Below the pieces are notes generated by a model that was given only the letters and a program-made list of their open reading frames with translations, made no database searches and was not told where the DNA came from. The translations under genes were made by a program, and so were the position numbers. A stretch of DNA of 64,000 nt from Chimonanthus salicifolius (Eukaryota > Streptophyta > Magnoliopsida > Laurales > Calycanthaceae): positions 48,172,111 through 48,236,110 of the forward strand of contig CM023537.1 in NCBI GenBank assembly GCA_013350335.1. The letters are read 5' to 3'. How positions within the stretch are numbered: position 1 is the first letter of the stretch; each line of letters begins with the position of its first letter. Shown piece after piece: positions 1 through 13,175 of the stretch.

Positions 1-1413
1 ATTGGATGCATAATAAACTCTGAAACTAACTGTTACAACCTGATAACACTTGCTTTAATATTTTTCATTTATGACTATAATACTCGTCAATTTCTTTCAT
101 TTTTTCTTATTTTACCCTTGCCAATGAATTGTATCTAGAACACTTGGAGCAATGTGAGGGATTTTAAAAATTATTTTTAGCTAATGTTTTCATTAACAAA
201 CCCATTGATATCATTTTGACAAATATATGGAAATTTTAGAATATTGAAATTTCTATAGCAAGCTAAAATTTAGATTTAAAAAATTTAGTTGAAATTTTGA
301 CTCATCCACAAATTTAGGCTCAAATTATTTTTTTAATTTAAAATTAATCATCAATGTGATTGAAATTTTAGAGAAATTGTTTGATTTCCTGCAATCAAAA
401 TATTATTATAAAAAGAAGAAGATAAATTTAACATCGATGGATTATTTCACTATTTAAGAAGGCCTCCTGATCAATCATGTATAAAAATCATCTAACATTT
501 TTTTATATTTAATTGAAATTAACCACTAAAATCAAATTGTTCTAAGTACTCAATTTTGTTTTCTTTTAAATCTAATGACTATTAATTATAAAATTAGATG
601 ATTTCTAGGTAAATGAGTGATCTGCCTCACCTAAAGCTTGAGAAATTTTTTTGTTGGTATCTAAATATTGGACTGATATTTTTAATCCAATAGGGAATCA
701 TTATGTAAATATTGAAAAAAAAAAAAAACATAAATTGTAGGTGACATAAACTAATGTTTTGTCAAAAATTATGAAAATCAATTTTTTATGTTATTTGAAA
801 AATAAAAAAAGACTAGATTATTTTATAAAAATGAGTCCAAGTGAGAATTTTTTTTTTTCTTCCTAAAAGTCTAGGTAAAGATGCCTACAAATCCAACTTA
901 CAAAGTTTTAAAATATTATAATAGAAATGACTCAATTAATTTGAGAAAAAACATAATTTTTAACAATTAATTAGTAGACATATACATTAGAGGTCATGTT
1001 AACATATAGGTTAAATTTGGATATTGCAATATTTAATCTTATTATGTGATAAACTTGATAAATAATTAAATTTTCAAATTTCAATAATATATAAATATAT
1101 ACTAATAATAATAATAAACATTTATGTGACAGTGTTTACTTTTGAGATAAAAAATTGAAAATATTGTTATAATGTATTTAATTGAGTTTTTACTTTTTTG
1201 ACTTGGTTAGAACTCAAGTGAATAAACAAGTTGACTCTATTTTACTAAAAACAGAATTACATAAGGTTTGTCAGTTGTCATAACTCATAAATAAGGAAAG
1301 ACAACACACAACATCAAACTCACATGACTAAGTTAAGAAATTCTCATATTTCAAATTAGGTGACATGATATTTATAAATAATATAGAGTCCAGTGACCTT
1401 ATGAAATTAAAAA

Positions 1414-1476
<63 letters not shown>

Positions 1477-1520
1477 AATTTAAAATGAAATTTTAGTATA
1501 AAACTTTACTATTACTCAAT
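1..1520 (-). repeat. Dispersed LTR-like repeat, copy 1
   Basis: This stretch is repeated in direct orientation at about 51430-52965. Homology already exists at base 1, so this copy continues beyond the window. The first 30 bases match, with changes, a region in copy 2 that contains the complement of an initiator-Met primer binding site (TTGATACCA). Here that site is decayed to CTGAAACTA. A TG follows at 31, which suggests the repeat is an LTR read on the minus strand. Relative to copy 2 it carries an extra segment of about 300 bp near 1180-1475 that includes the TA microsatellite. No coding sequence is present. The far end of the LTR is not defined. Confidence 0.6.
1421..1475. repeat. (TA)n microsatellite
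   Basis: An uninterrupted AT/TA dinucleotide run of roughly 27 units directly follows an A tract. It lies inside the segment that is absent from the second copy of the surrounding repeat. Confidence 0.95.
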
Positions 1521-1525
1521 TAAAT

Positions 1526-2880
1526 GTCTTGCTGGGCTCTTGTCCCTTGTTTCAAGAGTTGTATGTAAAGCATGAACCTGACATGTCAAGTTGGTTCCAA
1601 TGTTATCTTTCATCATTTTCCTTCATTTTATATGTCAGTCTGGGAATTTTTTTTGACATTCGTATGATCCTAATCAAACCCATTGTGTGCATTCACAACA
1701 CAATCTATTGGAATTGGGCATATGGTGATCTGAACTTTCCATCTTGTCAAATCTTAGTTTAGGTCATAATTGAGGAGCAACTGGTTACAGTTTTTTTGCT
1801 AATCAGATCTTTGAAAAAGGCATGTGCAAATGAGGATTTTGTACTTCCAATTTAGCTTCCATGAGAAGGTTACTGGAACTTGAAATTAATATTTCTTTTG
1901 TTTGGTCATTTTTCTTTGATAACTACTATATTATTTTAGTTTTTGGCAAATATGATTGCGTGCCATTAAGCTTTTGTAGGGAAAGGACCCAATTATGAGG
2001 CTCCTTTTTATACATCATGAGTAGATGTTGATGTATGTCAATGTTCACAAGAAACTCTTTTTATTGATAGCCCAAAAGCTTGCAATATTGGACTCTTTGA
2101 GGACACAGTGCTGGCAAAATGTTAATCTGGTGCACGGGTTTCTGAAATATTTGTCGAAGGGTGATTTTTTTTTTTTTTTCCTTTGATTTCTCAATTGTAT
2201 CATTATTCTTTACCAATTTTCATTGTTCACTGCCATGGTATTTCCAAATTTTTAGGGTGGTTTGTAATTTTTCAGTTATGGGGAGATAAGAAAATAAAAA
2301 ATCTCTCTAGTCAAGAATTAATGAACGATGCTTTGATTTTTTGAATGGAGCATACACCTTTCATGGATGCAAAGGGAGTAAAGTTTTTCCTTTCTAGGTG
2401 ATTTTAATATTGTGATTTGGATGGACCAATCTGTTCAGACTGATGCTCCAGCTTACATTTCTTTCAATGCTTTTTAAAAAGCAACTGTATAATGTGGAGG
2501 GCGACTCAATTTTTTTTTTTTATTTTGTAATGAGAATTCAAATGTCATCAATTAATTGATTTCACACCAAGTGTATATATTTGATTCTATTATTCTGAAA
2601 ATTAATGGGGCCCCACAAAATATCATCATGAATACTGGTTCTACTAGTTTTGTTTTTTAAATATTAATTAATTTAGCTATTTTTATACTACCTAAGTTTG
2701 GTGGGTGTAAATTATCTTTTTATCATTAAATTATTTGACATTTAAAGCCATGTGAAGCCCTCAAAAGTTCACCTTGGTAGGGAATTTTTATGTAGATACA
2801 AATTATCTGAGTAATACAAATTACTTAGATGACAAAAAGTCCCATGTTTAAACTGATCACAAAAAATTAATTCAAGGCAT
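1526..2880. other. Non-coding, AT-rich, probable decayed transposon
   Basis: No gene is visible. Only short chance reading frames occur. One phrase around 2393-2425 reads as GDFN on the plus strand, a motif of LINE endonucleases. Together with the L1-like 3' end just downstream this hints at a heavily decayed LINE, but the intervening sequence gives no continuous homology by eye. Confidence 0.4.
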
Positions 2881-3097
2881 TTTTTATTTATCAAGAGGAT
2901 ACTCTTTGTCAGATTTAGATTTTGTAGTGTTCTCTTGAGGTTCATTGGTTTTTAGTGATGGTTATTGTTGCACTTTGTGGTCTAATTCTCTTAGACATTC
3001 TTTTTGGATTGTTTTTATCTTTTGTTTTCTTTTATATCTTTTCTTTCTACTAATGAAATTTTTATTCACCGCTCAAAAAAAAAAAAAAAAAAAAATT
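2881..3097 (+). mobile_element. L1-type LINE 3' end with poly(A) tail
   Basis: A T-rich, pyrimidine-rich 3' untranslated-like region ends with a TTTATTCACCGCTC phrase followed by about 21 A residues (3077-3097). This layout is typical of the 3' ends of plant L1 retrotransposons. No target duplication is obvious, so a processed transcript from another source is an alternative. Confidence 0.45.
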
Positions 3098-4639
3098 CCC
3101 CCGTTTCAATTTGGTACTATTAAATTGTGTTCTGATTGATGTTGTACTTGAAAAAATAATAATAAAATCAATAAATTTAAAAATTGGTCACTTTAAATAT
3201 ATATATATTTTTTAAACTCATTTCATCTTTAAACTTCTGTAAAACCAATAAGTATTTCTAGGTTAAAATGTTTTATTTTTGAAAATTGGATACTTTATGT
3301 TTGACTTGAACATATGGCTAAATAACCTGAAAGTGTGAATGATGTCTAGGAACTCGCCTCCCTGAATTTTATTTTCACTATACTTCAAAATGCCACTCAG
3401 TAAAGTTCTCTAATTGTCAAGTTAGTATAATTTTTTTCTCAACACCTAATATTTTCTATTATTTTTTTAACTTGATTTCTATTAGGTTGTAATAAGGTGT
3501 TAGAAGATTGAGATTGTTCAAAAAAGAAATGAATTAAATAAGAAATTAACTTTTAATATAAAAACGTTTTTAACTCATAAGAACTAGGGGTGTAAACGGA
3601 CCTAGATTTGGCCCGGCCTGCCAGGATCTGGTCCAGCTTGATAGTGCTATCGGACTGTCTGCAGTTCGGCCTGATAGCACAGGGTCCAGTAAGAATAGGA
3701 TCCGGCTTGGTCCAATAGTGTTATCAGACCGTCTGCGGCCCGTTTAGAGTCCAATAGTGTAGATTACTGTATGATGGCGTGCCAATGGCCCATTTAGGGT
3801 CTAATGCTCTATTTTACACATCTAATGGACCTTTTAGGATCTGATTGTCTACCATTTAGGCCCAATATTAAAAATTTACTACCAAACCAATATCAATCTC
3901 AAATTTGAGCCCAATATTCAGTTTTTAACCTAAAATTACATAGTATCAGGCCCAATACTCTAAATGTTTATTTTACAAGTGTAATGCCCATTTTAAAATT
4001 AATTTTTTTCCATTCAAGACCTTACTACACTCATTATAAACCTAGGATTTATCATTTCAACTTTAATATAATATTTCACATATATCACACTTAGTGAACT
4101 TTAAAACTTATACATCATTTAACATTAAATAAATGTAAAAAATCTAAAGAAAGGCAATCCTGGACCTGAAAATAAAAGATTAAAATTGGGCTTATTACCC
4201 TTAAATAAGAAAATGTAATTTGTCTCTTTTCCGTCTCTAGTTGGTGCATCTCTTCTATGATGGATTTCCTAGTCTTGATCCATTAACGCACGGTCACAAA
4301 ACAGTGAGTTAAGAAGATAGTACAACATGTAAAATAGGAAATGCACAAACATTGGTTGGCAAAGGGCCAACTTTTTGCAAGACACTTTATTAATTATGCA
4401 GAGCCTATCAACATCAAAATTCTTCAAAAAGTTCTGCATCACATAACATCATCAACTCATCATTTAAAATATGTTGCTTACACATTCAGGATAAAATGTT
4501 TTGAGATGATGATGTGGTGAATTTAGTGACCTTGACAGAACTGAAACTTCGGCTGTATTTATGTGGAAGAAGTAATACAAAAAATGGTAAATTACTTAAG
4601 AAATATTCCATAATGCATGTAAAATCGACAAAGATCTGA
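3098..4639. other. Non-coding spacer with a possible hAT-like end
   Basis: No gene is seen. At 3586 the sequence CTAGGGGTGTAAACGG resembles the terminal inverted repeat start of plant hAT transposons. It is followed by GC-richer repetitive text with GGCCC, TCCAGCTTG and GTCTGC phrases to about 3860. A matching inverted end was not found: AGTAAACGGACTCTA near 6487 is only a partial match. The rest is AT-rich. Confidence 0.35.
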
Positions 4640-4770
4640 ACAAACACATGTCAGGTTTAAGCAGCGGGACCAGAATGGCCCTTCCTTGTAGTCACGAGGG
4701 ATTGAACCTAAGATCTCAATCCTCAAGTCTTGTGTTTCAACCACCAGAGATTGCCCCATGTATTTTGCAC
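4640..4770 (-). mobile_element. tRNA-derived SINE, minus strand
   Basis: Read on the minus strand this has a tRNA-like head: an A-box-like CTCTGGTGGTTGAAA and a B box AGGTTCAATCCC (complement at 4698-4709), about 40 bases apart. These two internal RNA polymerase III promoter boxes are what mark a SINE. The sequence cannot fold as a complete tRNA. Target duplications and a tail were not clear, so the boundaries are approximate. Confidence 0.45.
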
Positions 4771-6530
4771 CCACATATGTACAATCCAAGACACCCCTAT
4801 TGTAATAAGGCATGAGTGCATAGAAGATATGGCTTAATCATGGTCTACAAGATTCTGCTTAAGAGAAATTTGGCTTCCTACTGTAATGCAAGCAAGGTCA
4901 ACCACATTCCTAGACATGTGAGGGCCAATAATGTAGTCACTATCCAGTGCAGGCAATAGGTGCTACATTCTTCTCCATTGAGGCTGTATTATGGTAGGGT
5001 TTACACTAAATAATATGAATTATGTGACTGCTAAATTTTATCACCATTTGGTCAACAATCGATGGTGATAAAACTAAAAACAGGTCACTTCATCATCACC
5101 TCTGCTGAAGCTACAGTAAGTGTTGTCTGAGGAATAAACGACAGATGCCACTTACCCCGGTATAACCAATTCCTACAAGTTCAAGAACACCAGGAATTAA
5201 AGGAAGATCATCAATTGCCTGCATAAAGAATAGGAAAATGGTGCGTCTCTTCAATACTTGTTGTAAGATCATCGACAAAAAGGTCTTGAATAGGAGATAA
5301 GAAGGTTAATTATAGCACTCATATCAGCACCAAATGCGACTCGAACGGGTATTAACTATTTTATGCTAAAACAACATTTATGAATCAAAATGGAAATTAG
5401 GATTCTAGGGAAACCATGTGGTCTACAAGCCACCTTTTTCAACTCACCGAGATCAATCCTGTTGAGCCCAGAGAAAAATAACTCTTGCTACTGCCAAAGA
5501 AACAATTACATATTTTCTTGAAGCTAATTAACAGAGAGAGACCGAGATAGAGAGAGAGACCAGAGAGAGAGAGAAACCAATGATGAAACAATTACATATG
5601 CATCAACCTTGTTGGTACATTGCCCTACTAAAGGATTAACAGGAATATGCAAATATGACAATAGTGATTCTCTCTCAAATCAAAATAAAATTATAGATTT
5701 TTATTTTAAATCAAGAGGACAGATTGAGATCTAACTGTTTGTGCCATAATGGCTTCACATTCAAAAAATAAGCAAATAGATAAAAGAGGAGACAAAGAAT
5801 TTATTTAAAAATGAAGTCATTTGTTTCCTGCCCAATTTGTAATGGCCAGGGCTACTATATAATGGCAGCAATAACATTGTTCATACATTAATAATCAGTT
5901 ATTTCTTAAACAAAAATGGCTAAACCCCATTTCTAAAAATTTAGCTCAAAATGGTTATTTTTCAATAAAGAAATTTCTTTCCCATTCTTTCAAACAAAAG
6001 AAAAGAGAAAAGAGGAGTACCTCTGGAGAAAAAGGGTTTCTTCGATGGCGTAAAGAAGGCTGGACTCCTGATGTTCAATCCCTCACAGGAAACACAGTGC
6101 TTTCCAGGGCAATTGATCGTCTTACCCTCTACAGATACTTCTCTGGCATCTGCCTCTGAGATGAGAGAGAGAGAGAAAAACAAGAGAGAGAGAGAGAGAT
6201 CGAGAGACATAGGAGAGTGTCCAAGAGACCTTGAGAGAGAGATCGAGAGACCTAGAGATACTTGGGCGAGAGAGATCCAGAGCGTGAAAGGGAGTTGGAG
6301 AGAGAGATCGGCGAATGAAGTGAAGAGATGAAGAGACCAGCGACAAGACAAGGGGACGAAGAGGTGGAGAGAACGGAAGAGTGAGAAACGAAAGTTAGGG
6401 CTTCCCTCACTCTCATTTTTCACTTTATTAGCGGACCATCTGCGACCCATTTAAAAACTATCTGACTCTAGTGGACTGTTCATGAATAGTAAACGGACTC
6501 TAAAATCTGTTGGTGCATCGGTTTGACTGA
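4771..6530. other. Non-coding spacer with GA-rich low complexity
   Basis: No supported gene. GA-rich runs at about 5530-5577 and 6158-6310 (GAGAGAGATCGAGAGAC type) create long but spurious open frames on both strands with Arg/Glu- or Ser/Leu-rich products. Confidence 0.5.
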
Positions 6531-8030
6531 GTCTATCTATTGTCAATTTGGTGAAGGAGTGTGACCGTGTGTGTTGGACCGTGCCTTAGAAGATTTAAGA
6601 AGATGTCAAACTTTGAAGACTACATGAAGCTCTACTACACATTGAAGGTTCTACCGTCTACACATGATTGGCACACAGGTAAGTAGACCCTAGTGGACCT
6701 TAGGTCAAGCCTAAACATCCTAGAAATCAATGGTTAATAAATTGAAAATCTGAAAAATGTTTAGTCTCGACCTCGAGGCCTCAAGCATTTTGTCGAGGCC
6801 TCAAAGAATGTCCATAACTGAGTGAAAATTATGACAGTTGGACTTCAACATGTGATCTCAGGACCATCTGTCCTTTGACCAATTATCTTACAAAATATGG
6901 TAAGGAAAATCTGAAAAGGATGAAAGACTTCTCATGACTTCGAAACATCTTATGCCTTCATCGTAATTGGAATCATGGTTATAATTGGAAACCTTGATAA
7001 GGCTCCTCAATCTAATAAGGGATAACAATCTCTCTGTGATTTGCAATCACATGCAAATCTAAAAATTCCAGAAGTCTACTCAAGTGATTGACAATCTTAC
7101 AAATCTGAAAAATTTCAAAAGATACTTTTTTATTTTAAAAAAAAAGATTGTGAAATTTTTTTTGCCATCACATGATTAGTTAATTGAATAATCTGATTGG
7201 CAATCATGGACATGTGACGAATGAGTGAGCTGATATCTGTCTAAATATCAGTAAGATTAGAGTTTGAAATTTGAAATTGAAGTGTGTTGTATTTCCATAT
7301 ATAGGATCGAGGCCTCAAAGAAATCCTGGAGGCCTCGAGATTGAACTGTTGGGCAGAAACTCTATAAATACATGCTTAAGCCTTAGTTTAAAATAAAGCT
7401 GATAAATTGAAAAAAAAACACAGGCATTCTCTAGAGACTTTTCTTTCCCTAATCTCCTCACCTTCATCATCCTTTAAAGGAAGAGTTTAAGCATTCAATG
7501 CTTGTTTAATTGTAAAGATGAGGACATTCTTTTAGGACCCAAAAGCAGTAAAATCATTGTCCTAGAATCCATATTCCGCTGTGCCAATACTCATCAAAAG
7601 ATGGACCTGATCTAAAGGAAGAAGGCGCAGAGACATCTACAAGAAGAACACACATTTTGAATAATTGTTAAGGCCCAAGATAAGTGTTTTTTGTTTACTT
7701 TGTTTATCATTGTACGGTGGATTAGATCAGTGTAATTAAATCACCTTAAAAAATAGGTGTCAAGGATTAGAAAAGGGCGGTCGAACCTTTCAAAACTAGG
7801 TTGTAATGTTTGAGTGTGACTCCCATATATAGTGGATTTTGGGATAACCTTAGAGAGGGTGTGGATGTAGGTTTAGGTGAACCGAACTAATATATATCGT
7901 TGTGCATGTGGTTTGCTTTAATAGTTTGATTCATTTGTTTATCACTTGCACACACGTTTATTCCACTGCACATATTCTTAAATTGATAAATTATTAATTT
8001 GGTAAGGCCAGACAATCTTACTCATAACCC
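6531..8030 (+). mobile_element. Decayed Copia (Sirevirus-like) LTR, plus strand
   Basis: The text has the layout of a plant Copia LTR. It has repeated TCGAGGCCTCAA phrases (6773-6805 and 7307-7345), a TATA-like CTATAAATACATG at 7371, and downstream blocks such as GTGGATTTTGGGATAACC, GTGGATGTAGGT and GAACCGAACTA that are common in U5 regions of such LTRs. A similar element begins at the right edge of the window. No internal coding region adjoins it, so it is a solo or truncated LTR. Ends are approximate. Confidence 0.45.
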
Positions 8031-8619
8031 TAACTCTCTGACTCTCTCGTTGGATATTTCGTTTTATCACTTCACCGCCGCCCTTACCATAAGAAAAAAA
8101 CAGAAGAGGAGTCCTAAGTCCAAACCTTAATGTCGTTGCAAAGAAAACGAAAAGGAGAAGAGGAGCCCTAACTGTGATAACCTGACCCGGAATAGCGGAT
8201 CAATCGAATTGGTTAAAACTAAAATAGCACATGGGTCTCTTGATTGTGTTGTGTGAAATTATGTGTTATTTTTCTTTTATTTTTATTGTTTAAAATAAAA
8301 TAAATAAACACACAAAAATCTAGAATTTAATTAATTTAGGTTCTCCAATGCACACACATTTTTCCTCAATTAGAATTTCCAAATTTGTCCCCTTCAAGTT
8401 GAAATTAAGTGAATAGAGAAATTTAATTAGCAAATTAGTTTTTTAATTCCCAAAGTTAGAATTTCATTAAAATTATTCAATTAAAATTTACAATTTATAA
8501 TTTTGAGTGGACCCATGGGACCCATGTCCCTTGGTGGAATCTATTATAGAAATTAGTTTTATAAAAAAGTCTTTTACCTTAAGATTTACTTAATTGGGTT
8601 CTTTTGTTTTTTTTTATTA

Positions 8620-8622
<3 letters not shown>

Positions 8623-8656
<34 letters not shown>
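8623..8656. repeat. (TA)n microsatellite
   Basis: About 17 TA units without interruption. Confidence 0.9.
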
Positions 8657-8660
<4 letters not shown>

Positions 8661-8732
8661 GTGTTAATAACAAAATAGAAAACACCCAAACCCGTGTGGG
8701 CTCCTGTGGAGACCCACGCCTCTTTTACTCTT

Positions 8733-8792
8733 TCTAAATCCCTCTCCCTCGAAACTGTAGCATCTAAATCCCTCTCCCTCGAAACTGTAGCA
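8733..8792. repeat. 30-bp tandem repeat, two copies
   Basis: The 30-base unit containing CCCTCTCCCTCGAAACTG occurs twice back to back and a third partial copy starts at 8793. The copies look identical, so the duplication is recent compared with the surrounding decay. Confidence 0.85.
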
Positions 8793-11700
8793 TCTAAATC
8801 CCACCGTATCCCTCTCTTGCTTTCCCTTTTCTTTTCTTTCCTTTCCTTCTCCCCTTCCCTAACCGTAGCATCCAAATCCCTAAATCACCGATGGAAACTC
8901 TGTCCCGGCTAGGATTCCCCAAATTCGAATTCTTCTCTTCCCTTTCTTACTTCCCTTCTTACAAATCCAGGATATACGGGTATTTATAAGCCAGACATCC
9001 ATCGATTTCTCGATCCTGGTGTTGCTTCATCTTCTCCTTTTGTGCATTGTAAATCAAGAGCTTCCTGTCTACAGCACCTACAACCAAGTTTTGATCTCTC
9101 CTCAAGCTTCTCTCAGGTTTTTCTCTTTCTCTTTCCTTTTCTTTTATTCCCAACTTTCCCCAATTGCAGCCTTCTTCATCAAACATAGAAAAGCCCTAAA
9201 CCACCAACGTGAACAAGAAACTTATTAAAATAATAAAATATTTGAGTGGTGGGGCTGCACATGGATTCCTCATTACAATCCAAACTTTTGTTTAATCATA
9301 GCATCAAAAAACTCAATGTGTTCTTTTCCAACATCAGTAAATTTCTTTCTGTGTGGGTTGGTTTTCAACAGATTCTAATTAAGTATTTGACAACTTAAAC
9401 TCCAATTGTTATTATTTCAGAAGCTTACAAAGCCCTTATATTAATCCCTGGACAGCAAAATGTACAAATCAAATTATTTTTATAAAACCATAGATTGAAA
9501 ACCATGTTCCTTTAATTATTTCCCTCCTTCTCAGTTTCTATCACCTTTAAAATTTTGATTTGTATATTCTTTAATCATTGCAAGAGTTAATTTATTATAA
9601 TCACATATAGCTAAAGCATATTCAGAATTTTCTCCCATCCTCATATCTTTATATATAGTTTAAAAATCTGTCTAATACCTATTTAACTATTTAAAACTAT
9701 CTATTTCTCTTCCTTGTTACAAAATTTAATAATTTACGTATTAACCAAATTATTTATTTATTGGGTTACATAATTATTTTCTTTCCTTAATAATTTCAAG
9801 GAGTTTCAAAAATAGGTACATATAAAAGACATATTTCAGATTTAAGGTGTTAGTGTTATCACCATCTTTACGAAACACCCTTCCTTTCTTTTCTCTTTAA
9901 CTGATTATTATGAATTTTCCACCTTGCCAACTCGTTTGCTTCAAACAACAAATCTTATTTAGTCAATTTACTTGATTTCCCTTCTTTTATTTATATTAGC
10001 TACAATCTGTTACTTTTCAACGTTTATATATATTTTCAACTTTCATGTAGTGTCTCCTAAATTTATTTTAAGAGAAGGAAAGGAAACAAACTATAATAGG
10101 AAAACAATATTAATGTTTTATATCATGGTTTAATATTACTGTCCTAAAAATTTTATAAGCTTAATTATATATTTGAAGCCTATGTACTTATCTTTAAAAG
10201 GTACTTAGAGTCTTCATTCATTTGATCAACTGTCCTTTTAGTCGGTGTCAATTAATTCAATATTTTGTTTATTTTACTTGGTAAATTAAAAGAACTCTCT
10301 TTATTTCATGAATAAGGTTTTTATTGCTTTATTAGTGCTTTGTTGAATTGTGCTTGGTCCTACTATATAATGTAAGGGCCCAAATATTATTCTTAACTTT
10401 GGACCCTAGAAACCTTTTCACACTTATTTAAGTTTAAGTTAGAAGTAATATTAAAGAATACTCAAAACTTCAACCGAACTTGATGTAGCACTTTCCGAAC
10501 ATCCTATTGATTAATTTCAAGTTGGAATTCCCGTGGATTAGTCACCTACACTTCGTGAACTTTTTAAGTGAGGGAAAATAATACACTATATTTTGTTGTG
10601 CATGATATTCTCGATTTTGTTTATATGATTGAGCAATGGAAAAATATTGCATTATTTAACGTGTTTTGGGAATATAATGTTGAACCTATGATATGAACTG
10701 GGTATATGTAGGAATAGTGGTTGTAATCCGATGCTTACTCACAATATTGTAAAGGGATATGCTAAATGTTCTAATGGCCGTTAGGGACTCAGTCTGCTCG
10801 GATAGTTGGAACTTAGCCACTAACCTTATTAAAAGATCCAATAATTATGTTCGAATTGGATGGATGTTTTATTGTCTGTTATAAAGTTATTTTTGATATT
10901 ATTAAGATTGATTTATCATATTGTGTTGTTATGGTAATAATACTGTGATATGAATTATTATTATGCATATGTGATATTATTGAGATTGATTTTAATATTT
11001 TAAAACTTATACATGATGTTTATATTTATTTAAGATGATAAAATTCTGTTTAGAGTATAGTATTGATGATGAGATTCATATCATGTTAATATGATACATA
11101 ACATGTGGCACGATAATAGAGATAATGTATGGTAGGCATGGCATTGAGTATGGCATTTTCATATTCATAGAACGGGTATGGAGGTGAGTCGTGATCTTTC
11201 ATGTAGACCACGACGGTGGTAGTGTATAGCCTCGCTTTTAGTGAGTAGTACCACGTATGTGGTAAGTTTGGATTATTGAGCCATGAAAGGTCACGTAGAT
11301 TGCTATTTGGTGATGGTGTTAGCCTCACTTCGTCGGGTAGGTCACCAAATACAGTAGGTGTTGTTGTGGATGAATGAGGCATTGGGTATTGTGCATTACA
11401 TAGTATAGAGCATAGACATCAAATGCATATTTAATTACGCTTTTAATATTTATTTATTTGTATTACATTGAGTATATTGGAGAAATCATATTTTGGATAT
11501 ATGTTATTCTATTCCTTCACTGGACTGGGGGCTCACACCCCTTACATTTTAGGTAATCCTCTGGACTTAGAATTGGTGGAGACCACTGATGTTTAGAGGC
11601 TGTCAAGGATGAATATTTAATTTCTTAGTATAGTTGTGGATTCGTATGATTGGATTTATTTTATTTGATATTACGTTTTTTGAGAGATTTGATTATTTAA

Positions 11701-11923
11701 CTTGAAATAATTGAGAACTTTGAGGATATTGAATTTGTTTTATTTTATGGAATGAGACGTGAGTAGTAAGATTAAATGTGACGTTGATAACAGATGTTAT
11801 TCATTTCATATTATCGATGACATTATGATTTATGCGATGTGTAAGTTTGGGCTTGAAGGATTTAATGACTTAGTTTTTCATTCATGACCTGTTTAGGCTG
11901 TATAAAGGGGTGGGGCGCTATAG

Positions 11924-11938
11924 TTAGTATCAAAGCTT
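11924..11938 (+). other. Primer binding site, initiator-Met tRNA type (degenerate)
   Basis: TTAGTATCAAAGCTT directly follows the LTR end and is a two-mismatch form of the usual TGGTATCAGAGC of plant LTR retrotransposons. Confidence 0.55.
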
Positions 11939-12190
11939 GGATTTTAACTCACATATTGTGAATACGAGGTTGGGCCTGAGATTAGAGACAAGTTATACCC
12001 TTTTCTATCATAAGTGAGTGAGGGTAGAAACTTTAAGAGGGTAGATTTTGGTAGTAGAATATGATCTGTTGATTTGTGAATAACATATAAGTAGTCGAGC
12101 ATATGTATTAATAAAAAAGAATATTTGTGTTCGATGGTTTTTTATCTTGCCTAATAGTGAAACTGATGTATTTCTCTTGGTTTTATTAGA

Positions 12191-13175
12191 ATGGCTGGAC
12201 CGAATAATCGCCTAGTAATGAGAGGAGATAGGGCCAGATCGGTAAATCGGGAGGCTAGCAGAGAAAATTTCGTTGAGGGTGTAGTAGAGAGTGCGGCTTT
12301 AGGAGGGTCTCAGAAACATCCTCCACCTCCACCTCGACCACCTCCTCCTCCTCCTCCTCCTCCTCCAGTGAATGCAGATCCAAATACTGTGCTGAGAATA
12401 GCAAAGGAAGTTTTGACAATGGTACAGCGGACTCATGGCACGAATCGTGCAGCTCAAGAAACCAGGGAGATTGTGGCAATTCGAGAATTTAAGTGCCAGC
12501 ATCCCCCTATGTTAAGGAGAGATTCGGTTCCAGCAGATGCAAAGCGTTGACTAAAGAAGATAGACAGAATTATGGATAACATAGGCGTACAAGAGGATGA
12601 TCTCCGTATTATTCTGGCCACTATGCAGTTGAGTGGTACAGCAGAGGAATGGTGGACCGATCTGTAAGGACTGAATGAAGAATTAGATACTTGGGATGAC
12701 TTCTATGAAACTTTTCTGGCTAAGTACTTTTCTTCACAGGTCCGTCAGTCAAAAATTTCAAAGTTCTTTGAGTTGAAGAAAGGCAACGACACTGTGGCTC
12801 AGTATGGGGCTAAGTTGAAGGAATTATCATGTTATACTACATATTTAATTACTTCAGAAGAGATGAAGATTAAGTGATTTACACAGGGACTTCATCCCCT
12901 GATCAGATTTTCTATGGATGGATCGGGACTTTCCACTTTTGTAGAAGTGTACCATAGGGCCATCAATATTGAGAAGGCAGCATCAGAAGCATTCCAAACT
13001 TCAAATCAAAGACTTTTTAGTGGGATGAGGTCCGATGATCGGAATATCAAGAAGAGGAAGCCCAATACCCCAACTAATCAAAGGACTTCTTCTATGCAGT
13101 AACAATCATCAGATGGTCAGAGACATGTACAATGTTTCAAATGTAATCAATGGGGACATATAGCTATGTATAGTC
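12191..13175 (+). pseudogene. gag: Ty3/Gypsy gag pseudogene, truncated
   Basis: A retrotransposon capsid gene, about 320 codons long, starts at an ATG (MAGPNNRL). The N-terminal part has a poly-proline tract encoded by a CTC/CCT run (12318-12366). The capsid core follows, with phrases typical of the retrotrans_gag family: a SGTAEEWW stretch, then WDDFYETFLAKYF, then KFFELKKGNDTVAQY. A zinc knuckle (CFKCNQWGHIAMY) is near 13135-13173, but its final Cys is replaced. In-frame stops at about 12548, 12665 and 12874 break the frame, and nothing of protease, reverse transcriptase or integrase follows. The element is therefore dead and truncated, probably by a later insertion right after the knuckle. 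Confidence 0.75.

Larger units (their letters stand above)
8175..11922 (+). mobile_element. Gypsy-type LTR (5' LTR of the broken gag element)
   Basis: The right end GGGGCGCTATA at 11922 sits directly before a primer binding site-like sequence and upstream of a Gypsy gag, so this is the 5' LTR of that element. Two left ends are possible: TGTGATAACCTGACCCGG at 8175, giving a 3.7 kb LTR, or TGTAAGGGCCC at 10371, giving 1.55 kb. Both resemble starts of Gypsy LTRs in this window. The block GGGGGCTCACACCCCTTAC near 11527 is typical of the U5 region of such LTRs. No genes are contained. Confidence 0.45.

Noticed and set aside
4640..4770. Functional tRNA gene on minus
   Set aside because: A and B boxes are present but no cloverleaf with proper stems is seen; a SINE fits better.
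4592..4813. 73-codon minus frame
   Set aside because: Coincides with the tRNA-derived SINE, so it is not a gene.
5962..6450. 162-codon minus frame and overlapping plus frame
   Set aside because: Produced by GA/TC-rich low complexity; frames are open on both strands and the products are Ser/Leu- or Arg/Glu-rich without a domain.
11086..11382. 98-codon minus frame
   Set aside because: Inside a Gypsy LTR and antisense to it, no known domain.
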